The position numbers and the translations under genes are program-made. DNA of 64,000 nucleotides. Source: Streptomyces natalensis ATCC 27448. GTDB lineage: Bacteria > Actinomycetota > Actinomycetes > Streptomycetales > Streptomycetaceae. Below the pieces are notes generated by a model that made no database searches, was not told the DNA's origin, and saw nothing but the letters and a program-made list of their open reading frames with translations. Of this stretch, positions 49,048 through 58,333 are shown piece after piece. Numbering within the stretch: position 1 is the first letter of the stretch; each line of letters begins with the position of its first letter. The stretch lies in NCBI RefSeq assembly GCF_000935125.1, contig NZ_JRKI01000002.1, forward strand, positions 124,001-188,000, written 5' to 3'.

Positions 49048-50898
49048 GTGCCCGAGCTGAGGTCCCGCACCGTTACCCATGGCCGCAACATGGCGGGCGC
49101 CCGCGCCCTTATGCGGGCCTCGGGCGTAGCGAGCGAGGACATCGGTAAGCCGATCGTCGCGGTCGCCAACTCGTTCACCGAGTTCGTGCCCGGCCACACC
49201 CACCTCGCCCCCGTCGGCCGGATCGTCTCCGACGCCATCCGGGCCGCCGGTGCCGTCCCCCGCGAGTTCAACACCATCGCCGTGGACGACGGCATCGCCA
49301 TGGGCCACGGCGGCATGCTCTACTCGCTGCCCTCCCGCGACCTGATCGCGGACTCGGTCGAGTACATGGTGGAAGCCCACTGCGCCGACGCCCTGATCTG
49401 CATCTCCAACTGCGACAAGATCACCCCCGGCATGCTGATGGCCGCGATGCGCCTGAACATCCCGGTGGTCTTCGTCTCCGGCGGCCCGATGGAGGCCGGT
49501 CAGGCCACCCTCGTGGACGGCACCGTCCGCAAGCTGGACCTGATCAACGCCATCGTCGACTCCGTCAACGACAGCGTCTCGGACGAAGACGTCCTCCGCA
49601 TCGAGGAGAACGCCTGCCCCACCTGCGGCTCCTGTTCCGGCATGTTCACCGCCAACTCCATGAACTGCCTCACCGAAGCCATCGGCCTCTCCCTCCCCGG
49701 CAACGGCTCCGTCCTCGCCACCCACACCGCCCGCCGCGCCCTCTACGAGAACGCCGGCCGCACGGTCGTGGAGATCACCAAGCGCTACTACGAGGACGGC
49801 GACGAGTCCGTCCTGCCGCGCAACATCGCCACCCGCGCCGCCTTCGAGAACGCCATGGCGCTGGACATCGCCATGGGCGGCTCCACCAACACGATCCTCC
49901 ACCTCCTGGCCGCCGCCCAGGAGGCCGAGCTGGACTACGACCTCAAGGACATCGACGCCGTCTCCCGCCGCGTCCCCTGCCTGGCCAAGGTCGCCCCGAA
50001 CGTCGCCCCCGGCGGCACGTACTACATGGAGGACGTGCACCGCGCCGGCGGCATCCCCGCCATCCTCGGCGAGCTCTACCGCGGCGGCCTGCTCAACGAG
50101 GACGTCCACTCCGTCCACTCCGCCTCGCTCGCGGAACACCTCAAGACCTGGGACGTGCGCGGAGGCTCCCCCTCCGCCGAGGCCGTCGAGCTCTGGCACG
50201 CCGCCCCCGGCTGCAAGCGCTCCGCCACCGCCTTCTCTCAGTCCGAACGCTGGGAATCCCTCGACGTGGACGCCGAGGGCGGCTGCATCCGCTCCACCGA
50301 ACACGCCTACTCCAAGGACGGCGGCCTGGCCGTCCTCAGGGGCAACATCGCCGAGGACGGCTGCGTCGTGAAGACCGCCGGCGTCGACGAGTCCATCTGG
50401 ACCTTCGAGGGCCCGGCGGTGGTCTGCGAGTCCCAGGAAGAAGCCGTCGACAAGATCCTCACCAAGCAGATCAAGGAAGGCGACGTCGTCGTCATCCGCT
50501 ACGAGGGCCCCAAGGGCGGCCCCGGCATGCAGGAGATGCTCTACCCGACGTCCTTCCTCAAGGGCCGCGGCCTGGGCAAGGCCTGCGCCCTGATCACCGA
50601 CGGCCGCTTCTCCGGCGGCACCTCGGGCCTGTCCATCGGCCACGCCTCCCCCGAGGCCGCGTCCGGCGGCACCATCGCCCTCGTCGAGGACGGCGACCGC
50701 ATCCGCATCGACATCCCGGGCCGCTCCATCGAACTCCTCGTGAGCGACGACGAACTGGCCGCCCGCCGCGAGGCCCTCGGCGGCGCCTACGCCCCGAAGA
50801 ACCGCGAACGCAAGGTCTCGGCAGCCCTGCGCGCCTACGCGGCGATGGCGACGAGTGCGGACAAGGGTGCGGTGCGGGACGTGAGCAAGCTCGGCTGA
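49048..50898 (+). CDS. ilvD: Dihydroxy-acid dehydratase
   Basis: Dehydrates 2,3-dihydroxy-isovalerate and its homologue in branched-chain amino acid synthesis. The 616-aa protein has the iron-sulphur cysteines in [12 protein letters not shown] and [21 protein letters not shown], and the C-terminal [20 protein letters not shown] motif. Length and Cys spacing match the long, [4Fe-4S] bacterial form. The GTG at 49048 has GAGGGA 9 nt upstream; an ATG 16 codons earlier lacks one. No other ilv gene is adjacent. A clear terminator follows. Confidence 0.97.
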   Translation: MPELRSRTVTHGRNMAGARALMRASGVASEDIGKPIVAVANSFTEFVPGHTHLAPVGRIVSDAIRAAGAVPREFNTIAVDDGIAMGHGGMLYSLPSRDLIADSVEYMVEAHCADALICISNCDKITPGMLMAAMRLNIPVVFVSGGPMEAGQATLVDGTVRKLDLINAIVDSVNDSVSDEDVLRIEENACPTCGSCSGMFTANSMNCLTEAIGLSLPGNGSVLATHTARRALYENAGRTVVEITKRYYEDGDESVLPRNIATRAAFENAMALDIAMGGSTNTILHLLAAAQEAELDYDLKDIDAVSRRVPCLAKVAPNVAPGGTYYMEDVHRAGGIPAILGELYRGGLLNEDVHSVHSASLAEHLKTWDVRGGSPSAEAVELWHAAPGCKRSATAFSQSERWESLDVDAEGGCIRSTEHAYSKDGGLAVLRGNIAEDGCVVKTAGVDESIWTFEGPAVVCESQEEAVDKILTKQIKEGDVVVIRYEGPKGGPGMQEMLYPTSFLKGRGLGKACALITDGRFSGGTSGLSIGHASPEAASGGTIALVEDGDRIRIDIPGRSIELLVSDDELAARREALGGAYAPKNRERKVSAALRAYAAMATSADKGAVRDVSKLG

Positions 50899-50916
50899 GC
50901 CGACGCAGTCGCGCGG

Positions 50917-50946
50917 GAGCCCCCACGAAAGTGGGGGCTCCTTTCA
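50917..50946 (+). terminator. Intrinsic terminator after ilvD
   Basis: A perfect 10-bp stem GAGCCCCCAC with a GAAA loop and CTTTC after it. It also separates ilvD from the convergent DUF397 gene. Confidence 0.88.
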
Positions 50947-50956
50947 TATGGGGCGG

Positions 50957-51169
50957 TCAGGCGCCAAGCAGCGAGCCACCCTTGACGGCGGTGACGAACG
51001 AGGCCCAGGCGGCCGCGTCGATGAGGAGCGCGGGACCGTGGGGGATCTTGCTGTCGCGGACGGGGACGAGGGCGGGGAGGCCGTCGGCGACCTCGATGCA
51101 CTGGCCGCCGTCCTGGTTGCTGTAGCTGGACTTTCGCCAGGTAACAGTGCTCAGGTCGATGGATCGCAC
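50957..51169 (-). CDS. DUF397 domain protein
   Basis: A 70-aa DUF397 protein with WRKSSYSNQDGGQCIEV, VPVRDSKIPHGPALL and ASFVTAVKGGSL. Its start overlaps the end of the XRE/DUF5753 gene by 19 nt. It is the third such pair in the window, and like the first has small genes divergent from the regulator. Confidence 0.9.
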   Translation of the reverse strand: MRSIDLSTVTWRKSSYSNQDGGQCIEVADGLPALVPVRDSKIPHGPALLIDAAAWASFVTAVKGGSLLGA

Positions 51170-51993
51170 GGCACTTCCTCCAACGTCTGGATGATGAACT
51201 TCCGCGTGTCGGCCGGGCTCAATGCCAGGTCCCGCACCGCATCGTACGCGTGTTGCAGACGCTCAACCGACTCCGATTCCTGGACGAGTTCGCCCGAGTA
51301 CCCGGTCTCCACCCATGCCGCAGTGCGACCACCCGGGAGCCGCAGGAACATGGTGTCGGTGTTCGACAGGGCATGGGGCCCGACGTCGAACTGCACGGCC
51401 TGAACGGTGATGTTCGGACGCTCTCCCGTGGCCACGAGGTGCTCAAGCTGCTTCCGCCACTCGGTGGCGTCACCCAGCGGCGTGCGCAGCACGGCCTCGG
51501 ACAGGATCGTGCGGAACTGCGGCGGGTTGTCCGCATGCAGCACCTGGCAGCGCCCTATGCGCGCATCGACCTGACGCGTCAGCTCATTGCCGCTGAGGCC
51601 GCCCGCCGTGAGCAAGGCGCGTGCATATCCCTCCGTTTGAAGCAGTCCAGGAAGCACACTCACGGCGTAGTGCCAGAGACTCACCGCCTGGGACTCCAGG
51701 AACATGTAACGGCGGTACCGCTCCTTGAACTGGGTGGGATCCGCAGCCGCCAACTCCCACAGCGCCAGCAGCAGTCCAGGCGTCCCGTAGTGCGTGTCGA
51801 GAGCCTCGGCGACCTCCGGGCTGCCGATCGTCTGCCCGCGCTCCATCTTCCCGAACAGGGACGAGTCCCAGCCCAGTGCCTTGCCGAGCTGCCGCAGGCT
51901 CTCCCCGCGCTGCGTGCGCATTAAGCGCAGCTCCTCCGCGAACCGTCGGCGCGGGTCCGTGCTTCGTCCGGTGACGGCCGTCCTCGCCGGCAT
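51151..51993 (-). CDS. XRE-family regulator with DUF5753 domain (WhiJ-like)
   Basis: A 280-aa regulator. Helix-turn-helix: FAEELRLMRTQRGESLRQLGKALGWDSSLFGKMERGQT (residues 18-55). DUF5753 domain: WHYAVSVLPGLLQTEGYARALL; RTILSEAVLRTPLG; ERPNITVQAVQFDVG; FLRLPGGRTAAWVETGYSG. It is co-translated with the DUF397 protein downstream and divergent from two small genes. In the studied whiJ locus such genes restrain development until a signal acts; the target here is unknown. Confidence 0.9.
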   Translation of the reverse strand: MPARTAVTGRSTDPRRRFAEELRLMRTQRGESLRQLGKALGWDSSLFGKMERGQTIGSPEVAEALDTHYGTPGLLLALWELAAADPTQFKERYRRYMFLESQAVSLWHYAVSVLPGLLQTEGYARALLTAGGLSGNELTRQVDARIGRCQVLHADNPPQFRTILSEAVLRTPLGDATEWRKQLEHLVATGERPNITVQAVQFDVGPHALSNTDTMFLRLPGGRTAAWVETGYSGELVQESESVERLQHAYDAVRDLALSPADTRKFIIQTLEEVPCDPST

Positions 51994-52163
51994 GGAGCCT
52001 CCTCCGTGGAAGGTGTGGAATTTGCGGCCCAGGGCGTCGAACTACGGCCCGTAAATGGGAGGTTGTGCCCCTTCGCCGGTCCATCCTCGTAATGACCGGA
52101 ACACTCACGGTAGTGAGCGCCCGGCAGGCCACGCAGGGAAACGGCAGACGGGAGCGCCACCAA

Positions 52164-52379
52164 ATGACCACAGAACCCCACAGTGATACCCAAGCTCAGG
52201 CGGCGTGCGACGAACTGGCCGCCGCACTTCACGAGCTCGGCATCGTGCTGCCGTCGCTCGGTGTCGACCCGGTGTTGCTGTGCCGCGAACGGCCCCGTGT
52301 GCTGCTGGAGTTGGGGCGCTGCAACCTGGAGACGGCCTACCGGCTCACCGCCGTGCTCAAAAAGGCGGCGGAGCGATGA
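52164..52379 (+). CDS. Small conserved protein divergent from XRE regulator
   Basis: A 71-aa helical protein (ACDELAAALHELGIVLPSLGVDPVLLCRERPRVLLELGRCNLETAYRLTAVLKKA). I recognise the pattern from small streptomycete genes beside XRE/DUF397 pairs, but know no function. Its stop overlaps the next start (ATGA), so the two are coupled. The spacing to the divergent regulator is 170 bp. Confidence 0.68.
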   Translation: MTTEPHSDTQAQAACDELAAALHELGIVLPSLGVDPVLLCRERPRVLLELGRCNLETAYRLTAVLKKAAER

Positions 52380-52789
52380 CCCGGCGGCTCGTGCGGGCCT
52401 TCCTGGCGCTGCTGCTTCCCGGATACGGGCGACATCGCGCGCCCGCTGTGCCGCAACCGGCGCCCGCCCCACCCCCACGGCGCAACCGACTGCCGCGGCA
52501 CAAGAGCCCGTATGCCCACGACGCGGCCTGTGGCGGGCTGTTCATGGATACGCCGCGGCTCGTACCGTCCTACGTCCCGGCGCCGTACATCTCACCGGCC
52601 TGCCACATCGGCACCCACGCGGCCTGCGACAAGGGCGCGGCGGAGCCCGAGGTCGTGGCCGCCCCCGGAGTCCGGTGGGAGATCTGCTGCTGTGCCTGCC
52701 ATGTGGGCGGCGACGCGGAGGCGCGTCACCACCCCGCCGGATCCTTTGTGTCCGTGCTGAACACCGTCCCGTCGGGGGCCGCCGCGTAG
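52376..52789 (+). CDS. Small Cys/His-rich protein, paralogue of the 8.2-kb small gene
   Basis: A 137-aa protein. The N-terminus RAFLALLLPGYGRHRAP resembles the small protein at 8243 (LLRLWLPATGRHRP). The middle is Pro/Arg-rich, and the C-terminal half has CHIGTHAACD and WEICCCACHVG, a likely metal site. The last 20 residues are read across the end of the convergent kinase gene (64-bp overlap) and look non-native. Function unknown; linked to the XRE/DUF397 unit by position. Confidence 0.62.
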   Translation: MTRRLVRAFLALLLPGYGRHRAPAVPQPAPAPPPRRNRLPRHKSPYAHDAACGGLFMDTPRLVPSYVPAPYISPACHIGTHAACDKGAAEPEVVAAPGVRWEICCCACHVGGDAEARHHPAGSFVSVLNTVPSGAAA

Positions 52790-55140
52790 ATACGGCCGTG
52801 CCGGGCGTCGACCACGGGGGCGGGCAGGGACTCCAGGTAGCCGTTGTGGCGGTCGGGGGACAGGCGGGGCGGGGTCTGGCCGAGGACGGCGCCGGAGTTG
52901 GTGTCGACGGCGAACAGGCGGCCGTCCGCGGCGGTGAAGTACAGGTGGTTGCCGCTGATGACGGGGGCCGAGCCGCGGCTGACCGAGGTTTCGGTGTTCC
53001 ATTTCCGTTCGCCGACGGCCTGGAGCGCGCCGCCCTCGGCGAGGAGGTAGACGGTCTCGCCGCGGACCGCCGCCGTCACGGTTCCGTCGAGCGGGTAGCC
53101 CAGCCGGATACGGCGCTGCCGCCCGGTGTGCGGGTCGTAGCGGACGACGGCCGTGGTGGTGAAGGGGTGCATGGGGTCGGCGGCGGTGAAGTAGAGCGCG
53201 CCGGAGGAGCCGACGCCGGCGGGGGTGAGCGAGCCGGGCAGCCGCTTGTTCCAGCGGACGCTGCCGTCCTTGGTGGCGATGGCGGTGACCTGCGTGGCCT
53301 TGCTGTCCGCGGTGAGGCCGACGGCGTAGGCGGTGCGGGTGTCGCCGTACGAGAAGAACGCGGCCGGGGTGTGGGCGGGATACCGCTTGCGCCAGCGTTG
53401 CCGGTGGGTGGCGCTGTCCAGCGCGGTGACCGTGCCGTCCCCGGCGCACAGCAGCACCCGGTCGCCGACGACGGCCGCGCCGCCCTCGTACCGGGACAGT
53501 TCCTGGCTCCAGCGCGTGGCGCCCTTCCCCTTGGCCGACGGGTCGAGCGCCTCCAGCCGCCGGCCGTCGGGGGTCCAGACGTACAGCAGTCCGCCCGACA
53601 GGACCGGCGCCTTCGGGGCGGTGTCGGTGAGCGGGACGGCCTTGCCGCTGCGGCGCCAGGACACCCGGCCGGTCTCCGCGTCGAAGCGGCCGGCCCGCAG
53701 TCCGGACAGCGAGCAGTAGACGGCGCCCGAGCCGGCCGTACAGAACGGCATCTCGGAGCGGTGACCGTGCGGCCGCTCCAGGACCGTGGAGTGCCAGGGC
53801 CGGACGGAAACCCCGGCCCCCGGCGTCCGGATCTCCAGCCCTGAACCGCCGGACGACAGCGCCCGTACGCCCACGAACGCGCCGCCCCCGGCGATCAGCA
53901 GCGCCACGGCCGCCCATACCGGCCAGCGGCGCACCGCGGCTGCGCGGCGTGATGGCCGTCCGGTCTCCTTGCGGGCCTTGGGAGCCCTGGGGTTTTTGGC
54001 GGCCTTGGGGGAGTCGGGACGGTCCGGTGGCTGGGGGGTGTGGGGGCGGACGTGGGTGGTTTCGGCGGCGGGCGGGGGTGCCATGTCGCTGCCGACGGGC
54101 CGGCGTTGGGCCGGTACCGGCGAGCACGAGGGCGAAGGTGGGTGGGCGGGCGAAGACATCGGCGGGTGGCCGGACGCGGGCGACGGCGGGTGCACGGATG
54201 AGGACAAAGATGAGGACAAAGATGAGGACAAAGATGAGGACGGGGACGGGTGTGTGGCCGGCCCGGGCATACCGGGATCCATGCCGAGATCCGCTTGCAT
54301 GTGGATCTCGGTATGGATCTCGGTGTGCAGCAGCTCCATCAGCTCGCCGGGCGTCGGCCGGTCCGCCGGATCCTTCGCCAGGCAGCTCTCGACGAGCGGC
54401 GCCAACTCCTTTGGCACCCCCGTCAGATCCGCCTCGTCATGCACCACCTGATACGCCACCAGATAGGGGCTCTCCGAGTCGAACGGCCCGCTCCCGGTGG
54501 CCGCATGCACCAGCACCGACCCCAGCGCGAACACATCCGCGGCGGGGCCCACCTCGCGCGGCCGCTGGAATTGCTCGGGCGCCATGAACGGCGGCGTACC
54601 GATCAACTTGCCGGTCTCGGTGCGCATTTCACTGTCGGACGGCCGCGATATCCCGAAATCGATGACTTTCGGTCCGTCGGCGGCCAGCAGTACATTTCCC
54701 GGCTTCAGATCGCGGTGGACGACCCCGGCGCGATGGATGTCGCGCAGCGCCTCGGCGAGTCCCGCGGCCAGCTTCCGTACCTCATCGGGCGCCAGTGGCC
54801 CCTTCCGCTTCACATGCTCGGAAAGCGTCGGCCCGGGAATGTAGAGGGTCGCCATCCAGGGCCGTTCGGCATTCGGATCGGCGTCCACGACGGGCGCCGT
54901 AAAGGCCCCGCTGACCCGCCGCGCGGCCGCCACCTCCTGCCGGAACCGCCCCCGGAACTCGGGGTCCTGGGCGAATTCGGCATGAATGACCTTGACCGCG
55001 AGCCGCAGCCCGGAAGAAGAGCGCGCCAAATGCACCACGCCCATTCCCCCGGAACCCAGCCGTGCCTCCAGGCGATATTGCCCGGCGTATTCCGGACGCT
55101 CCGCTTCCGGGTCGGCCCCGGAATCACGCAGCGGCGGCAT
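52726..55140 (-). CDS. Transmembrane Ser/Thr protein kinase with PQQ-like beta-propeller sensor
   Basis: An 804-aa Hanks-type kinase. Kinase domain (1-280): LGSGGMGVVHLA, Lys50 in LAVKVI, catalytic HRDLKPGN with Asp144, DFGIS with Asp161, and MAPEQF. A disordered Ser/Pro/His linker of about 120 residues includes SLSSSLSSSLSSS encoded by a 12-bp repeat. One membrane helix (AAVALLIAGGGAFVGV) leads to an extracytoplasmic PQQ-like propeller with repeated W/Y-containing strands (YVWTPDGRRLEALDP; DGTVTALDSATHRQRW; DGRLFAVDTNSGAVLG). ATG at 55140 has GGGGGTGG upstream. The signal is unknown. Confidence 0.92.
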   Translation of the reverse strand: MPPLRDSGADPEAERPEYAGQYRLEARLGSGGMGVVHLARSSSGLRLAVKVIHAEFAQDPEFRGRFRQEVAAARRVSGAFTAPVVDADPNAERPWMATLYIPGPTLSEHVKRKGPLAPDEVRKLAAGLAEALRDIHRAGVVHRDLKPGNVLLAADGPKVIDFGISRPSDSEMRTETGKLIGTPPFMAPEQFQRPREVGPAADVFALGSVLVHAATGSGPFDSESPYLVAYQVVHDEADLTGVPKELAPLVESCLAKDPADRPTPGELMELLHTEIHTEIHMQADLGMDPGMPGPATHPSPSSSLSSSLSSSLSSSVHPPSPASGHPPMSSPAHPPSPSCSPVPAQRRPVGSDMAPPPAAETTHVRPHTPQPPDRPDSPKAAKNPRAPKARKETGRPSRRAAAVRRWPVWAAVALLIAGGGAFVGVRALSSGGSGLEIRTPGAGVSVRPWHSTVLERPHGHRSEMPFCTAGSGAVYCSLSGLRAGRFDAETGRVSWRRSGKAVPLTDTAPKAPVLSGGLLYVWTPDGRRLEALDPSAKGKGATRWSQELSRYEGGAAVVGDRVLLCAGDGTVTALDSATHRQRWRKRYPAHTPAAFFSYGDTRTAYAVGLTADSKATQVTAIATKDGSVRWNKRLPGSLTPAGVGSSGALYFTAADPMHPFTTTAVVRYDPHTGRQRRIRLGYPLDGTVTAAVRGETVYLLAEGGALQAVGERKWNTETSVSRGSAPVISGNHLYFTAADGRLFAVDTNSGAVLGQTPPRLSPDRHNGYLESLPAPVVDARHGRIYAAAPDGTVFSTDTKDPAGW
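54197..54244. repeat. 12-bp tandem repeat in the kinase linker
   Basis: Three perfect copies of GATGAGGACAAA and a fourth degenerate one. On the coding strand they encode SLSS blocks in the juxtamembrane linker, so copy number would change linker length without shifting the frame. Confidence 0.88.
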
Positions 55141-55306
55141 CGTTCCACCCCCGTGTCCTGCCCTGTGCAATGCGGTCGCGGATGCGACGCGCGGAGCCTA
55201 GTCGATGACACGTGCGAAAGGGATGAGGCTTGCTAGCGTGCGCGTCGCACGTCCGAAAATGCCCAGGGCTTCCGCGCCCAGTAGTCACAAAACGGGGGAA
55301 CACGAG

Positions 55307-55708
55307 ATGACCACCGAGAAGCCACACCGCTTCCTGGACCTGGACGCCGTCGTCGGCGAGCTGGACGAGGACATGGACGGGTCGGTCAAGGGCGAGACGG
55401 ACGCGGGGAAGGACACCGGCGCCGGCACGGCCACGGCCATGGCGGCCGCCGCCTCCACCCGCTCCTTCCAGATCGCCCCCGGCCAGCAGGTCAGGGTCCG
55501 TACGGGCCCCAGCACCTCCCATCCGGTCGTCCGCAAGCTGGCGGGTGGCTCCTGGGTCGGCATCCACTGCCAGCGCCGCGGCCAGCGGATCACCGGCCCG
55601 TACGGCACCACGGACATCTGGGACAACATCGCCCCCGGCCAGTACGTCTCCGACGCCTATGTGCACACAGGCAGCGACGGACCGGTCGCGCCGAGCTGCA
55701 CCAGCTGA
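55307..55708 (+). CDS. Small protein with SH3-like domain
   Basis: A 133-aa protein. After an acidic, Ala/Thr-rich first half comes a bacterial SH3-like domain (QVRVRTGPSTSHPVVRKLAGGSWVGIHCQRRGQRITGPYGTTDIWDNIAPGQYVSDAYVHTGS), which often binds peptidoglycan. No clear signal peptide is visible, so export is doubtful. It is divergent from the kinase gene, and GGGGG lies 9 nt before the ATG. Confidence 0.75.
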   Translation: MTTEKPHRFLDLDAVVGELDEDMDGSVKGETDAGKDTGAGTATAMAAAASTRSFQIAPGQQVRVRTGPSTSHPVVRKLAGGSWVGIHCQRRGQRITGPYGTTDIWDNIAPGQYVSDAYVHTGSDGPVAPSCTS

Positions 55709-55756
55709 GGGCGGCGGGCCGCCGGGAATGACGGGCCGCCGGGGATAATCGGTGCC

Positions 55757-56272
55757 ATGAGCGATACGCACACGGCACCCGGCGGCCCGGAGCCCGAGGA
55801 GATCCGTTTCTTCGGCACCACCTGGCTCCGCCACGACGGCGGCTACGCCCTGCGCCGTATCGCCGTCGCGCTGGGCTCGCTCGCGCTCGCCGCCCTCGGC
55901 GCGCTGATCCTCCGCTTCGGCTTCCAGGGCCTGGAATTCGGCGATGTCGGCCCGTTCGTCGGCATCCTGGCCGTCGGCGGGTTCGCCATTTGCAGCGCCC
56001 TCGCCTTCCGCCGCACCTGGGAGGGTTTCGTCCGCCGCCCCGACCCCGCCGACGAGCGCACCGTCGACAAATCCGCCCAGAGCCTGATGCTGATCGGCTT
56101 CGTCGGCTCGCTGCTGGCCTACTTCTGCCGCAGCCTCATCGAAGCCCCCGGCGAACGACTGCGCCGCACCGAGTACGAGGCGGCCCTCGAACGCCACGCA
56201 CGGCGGCGCACCACCCGCACCGGCAACCCGGCCGCGAAGAAGTCCCGTCCGAAGGGCAAGAAACGCGGCTAG
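55757..56272 (+). CDS. Small membrane protein of unknown function
   Basis: A 171-aa protein with three hydrophobic helices (about residues 35-55, 61-81 and 110-128) and a basic C-terminal tail (RRRTTRTGNPAAKKSRPKGKKRG). It begins shortly after the SH3-like gene and may share its transcript. No transporter or enzyme motif is seen. Confidence 0.68.
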   Translation: MSDTHTAPGGPEPEEIRFFGTTWLRHDGGYALRRIAVALGSLALAALGALILRFGFQGLEFGDVGPFVGILAVGGFAICSALAFRRTWEGFVRRPDPADERTVDKSAQSLMLIGFVGSLLAYFCRSLIEAPGERLRRTEYEAALERHARRRTTRTGNPAAKKSRPKGKKRG

Positions 56273-56372
56273 AGGTGGTGCCCCGAGCGCCGCGCACCGC
56301 GGACGTCACGTCCCGGACACGGCCCCCGCAATCCCCGCTTCCGGGCGCCGCCCCGCAGGCAGGATGATGCGT

Positions 56373-57266
56373 ATGCCCCCACAGAGCCACCAGGAGAACC
56401 ACCGGCAACGGCCGCCCCAGCAGTTCGACCACGCCGCCCGCGCCCGCTCCTTCAGCAGCGTGGCCGCCCAGTACGCGGCCTCGCGCCCCGGATACCCGGC
56501 GGAGCTCTTCGACGCGATCGAGGAGCGTTCGGGCCGCTCCCTCAACGGCGCCCGGGTCCTGGACGTCGGCGCCGGAACCGGCATCGCCACCGCGCTGCTG
56601 GCCGCCCGGGGCGCCGAGGTCATCGCCGTGGAGCCTGGCCCCGGAATGGCCGCCCAGCTGCGCGCCGGGCTCCCCGGCGTCCCGCTGGTCCGGGCGAGCG
56701 GCGACGCCCTGCCGTTCCGCGCCGCGGCCTTCGACCTCGTCTGTTACGCCCAGGCATGGCACTGGACCGACCCGGCCCGCTCGGCCCCGGAGGCCATGAG
56801 AGTGCTGCGCCCCGGCGGTGCGCTCGCGCTGTGGTGGAACAGCCCCCGCCGGGACACCGGCTGGGCCGCCGAACAGGACGCCCGGCTCGCCCGACGGCTG
56901 CTCGGCCGCGACCCCGGCCGTGCCGCGGAGGTCCCCGACGCCGACCCGGACGTCCTCGTCCGCCGCCAGGGCCTCAACCCCACCGCCTGGGTGGCCGAAT
57001 GGACCCGGTCGGTGCCCCTCGACACCCATCTCGCCATGCTCGGCAGCCACTCCCGGTTTGCGGTCCTCGATCCCGCGGTCTCCGCCGCCATCCTGGAGGA
57101 CGAACGAGCCGCCCTCCTGGATGTCTTCCCCGACGGCATCGTCCGGGAGGAGTACCGCGTCCAGCTCACGGTCACGTCCCGAACCGACACCCCCACACCC
57201 ACCGGACGAACGGACGAAGGAGCGCACCGTGGCGGCAGAAACGCGTCAGACGGCAGAAACGCATGA
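56373..57266 (+). CDS. Class I SAM-dependent methyltransferase
   Basis: A 297-aa methyltransferase with motif I VLDVGAGTGIATALLAARGAEVIAVEPGPGM, then GDALPFRAAAFDLVCYAQAWHW (motif II) and LRPGGALALWW (motif III), as in the UbiE/small-molecule methyltransferase group. The substrate is unknown. ATG at 56373 is favoured by spacing to AGG; two earlier ATGs exist at 56364 and 56367. The last 38 nt overlap the ECF sigma gene in another frame, so the two are coupled and likely functionally linked. Confidence 0.85.
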   Translation: MPPQSHQENHRQRPPQQFDHAARARSFSSVAAQYAASRPGYPAELFDAIEERSGRSLNGARVLDVGAGTGIATALLAARGAEVIAVEPGPGMAAQLRAGLPGVPLVRASGDALPFRAAAFDLVCYAQAWHWTDPARSAPEAMRVLRPGGALALWWNSPRRDTGWAAEQDARLARRLLGRDPGRAAEVPDADPDVLVRRQGLNPTAWVAEWTRSVPLDTHLAMLGSHSRFAVLDPAVSAAILEDERAALLDVFPDGIVREEYRVQLTVTSRTDTPTPTGRTDEGAHRGGRNASDGRNA

Positions 57267-58266
57267 GACGGCGCAGACGGACGACATGCCAGGGACGGAC
57301 GACATGCCAGAAACAGACGGCACACCAGAAACAGACGGCACACCAGGCGCGGACCGGATAACGGGAGCGGACGACCGCCTCGCCCGCTTCGAGGAGCAGC
57401 GCACCCGCCTCTGGGCCGTCGCCTACCGCATCATGGGCACCGTCACCGACGCCGACGACGCCGTCCAGGAAACCTGGCTGCGCTGGCAGGCCCTGCCCGA
57501 CGACCCTCCGGTGGCCAATCCGCGCGGCTATCTCACCACCGTGGTCAGCCGCATCTGTTACGACCTGCTGGGTTCGGCCCGCGCCCGCCGCGAGATGTAC
57601 GTCGGACCCTGGCTCCCCGAGCCGCTGCTCGGCGCGCCCACCGCCGCCGGGCCCGCCGCCCCCGAGGACCGGGTCACCCTCGACGAATCCGTCGGAATGG
57701 CCCTGATGACCGTCCTGGAACGCCTCACCCCCGCCGAACGCACCGCCTTCGTCCTCCACGACGTCTTCGCGGTCCCCTTCCCGGAGATCGCCGAGGCCGT
57801 CGGCCGTACCCCCGAATCCGTACGGCAGCTGGCCTCCCGCGCCCGCAAGAGGGTCCGCGCCGAGGCCCCGCGCCGCACCGTCGACCGGGCCGAACACCAG
57901 CGCACCGTCGAGGCGTTCCTGTCCGCCGTCATGGGCGGCGACTTCGCGGCGCTGCTGAACGTGCTCGACCCCGAGGTCGTCTGGCGCTCCGACGGCGGCG
58001 GCAAGGTGAGCTCCGCCCGCCGCCCGGTCCTGGGCCGCGACAAGGTCGCCCGTTTCGTGCTCGGCCTGATCACCCGCAGCATCGATGCGTCGACGACGCG
58101 GTTCACCGTACGGGACGTCAACGGCGCCACCGGGCTGGTCTACTTCGACACCGCCGGCCGGCAGGCGGGCGTCCTCGCCTTCACCGTCGACGGCGGCCGG
58201 ATCACGGAGGTCGACGCCGTCACCAATCCCGACAAGCTCGGCCACCTGGACTTCGACAGCTTGTGA
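57229..58266 (+). CDS. sigJ: ECF41-group sigma factor (SigJ-like)
   Basis: A 345-aa sigma factor. Region 2 (FEEQRTRLWAVAYRIMGTVTDADDAVQETWLRWQALPDD), region 4 (LERLTPAERTAFVLHDVFAVPFPEIAEAVGRTPESVRQLASRARKRV) and a 110-residue C-terminal SnoaL/NTF2-like domain (AFLSAVMGGDFAALLNVLDPEVVWRSDGGGK) define the ECF41 type, where that domain replaces an anti-sigma. The first 45 residues are a low-complexity leader with repeated DDMPGT/TDGTPE blocks. The GTG has AAGGAG 6 nt upstream and lies inside the preceding methyltransferase gene. Confidence 0.88.
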   Translation: MAAETRQTAETHETAQTDDMPGTDDMPETDGTPETDGTPGADRITGADDRLARFEEQRTRLWAVAYRIMGTVTDADDAVQETWLRWQALPDDPPVANPRGYLTTVVSRICYDLLGSARARREMYVGPWLPEPLLGAPTAAGPAAPEDRVTLDESVGMALMTVLERLTPAERTAFVLHDVFAVPFPEIAEAVGRTPESVRQLASRARKRVRAEAPRRTVDRAEHQRTVEAFLSAVMGGDFAALLNVLDPEVVWRSDGGGKVSSARRPVLGRDKVARFVLGLITRSIDASTTRFTVRDVNGATGLVYFDTAGRQAGVLAFTVDGGRITEVDAVTNPDKLGHLDFDSL

Positions 58267-58333
58267 CGGGGCGGGAAGCGGGGGCGGACTGTGGGGACCG
58301 GCCGGGACGAAGAACAGCCGGACCGGCCGGGAC

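Noticed and set aside
48742..50643. Long open frame antisense to ilvD
   Set aside because: Same effect: the plus strand encodes a complete dihydroxy-acid dehydratase and the antisense product resembles no family.
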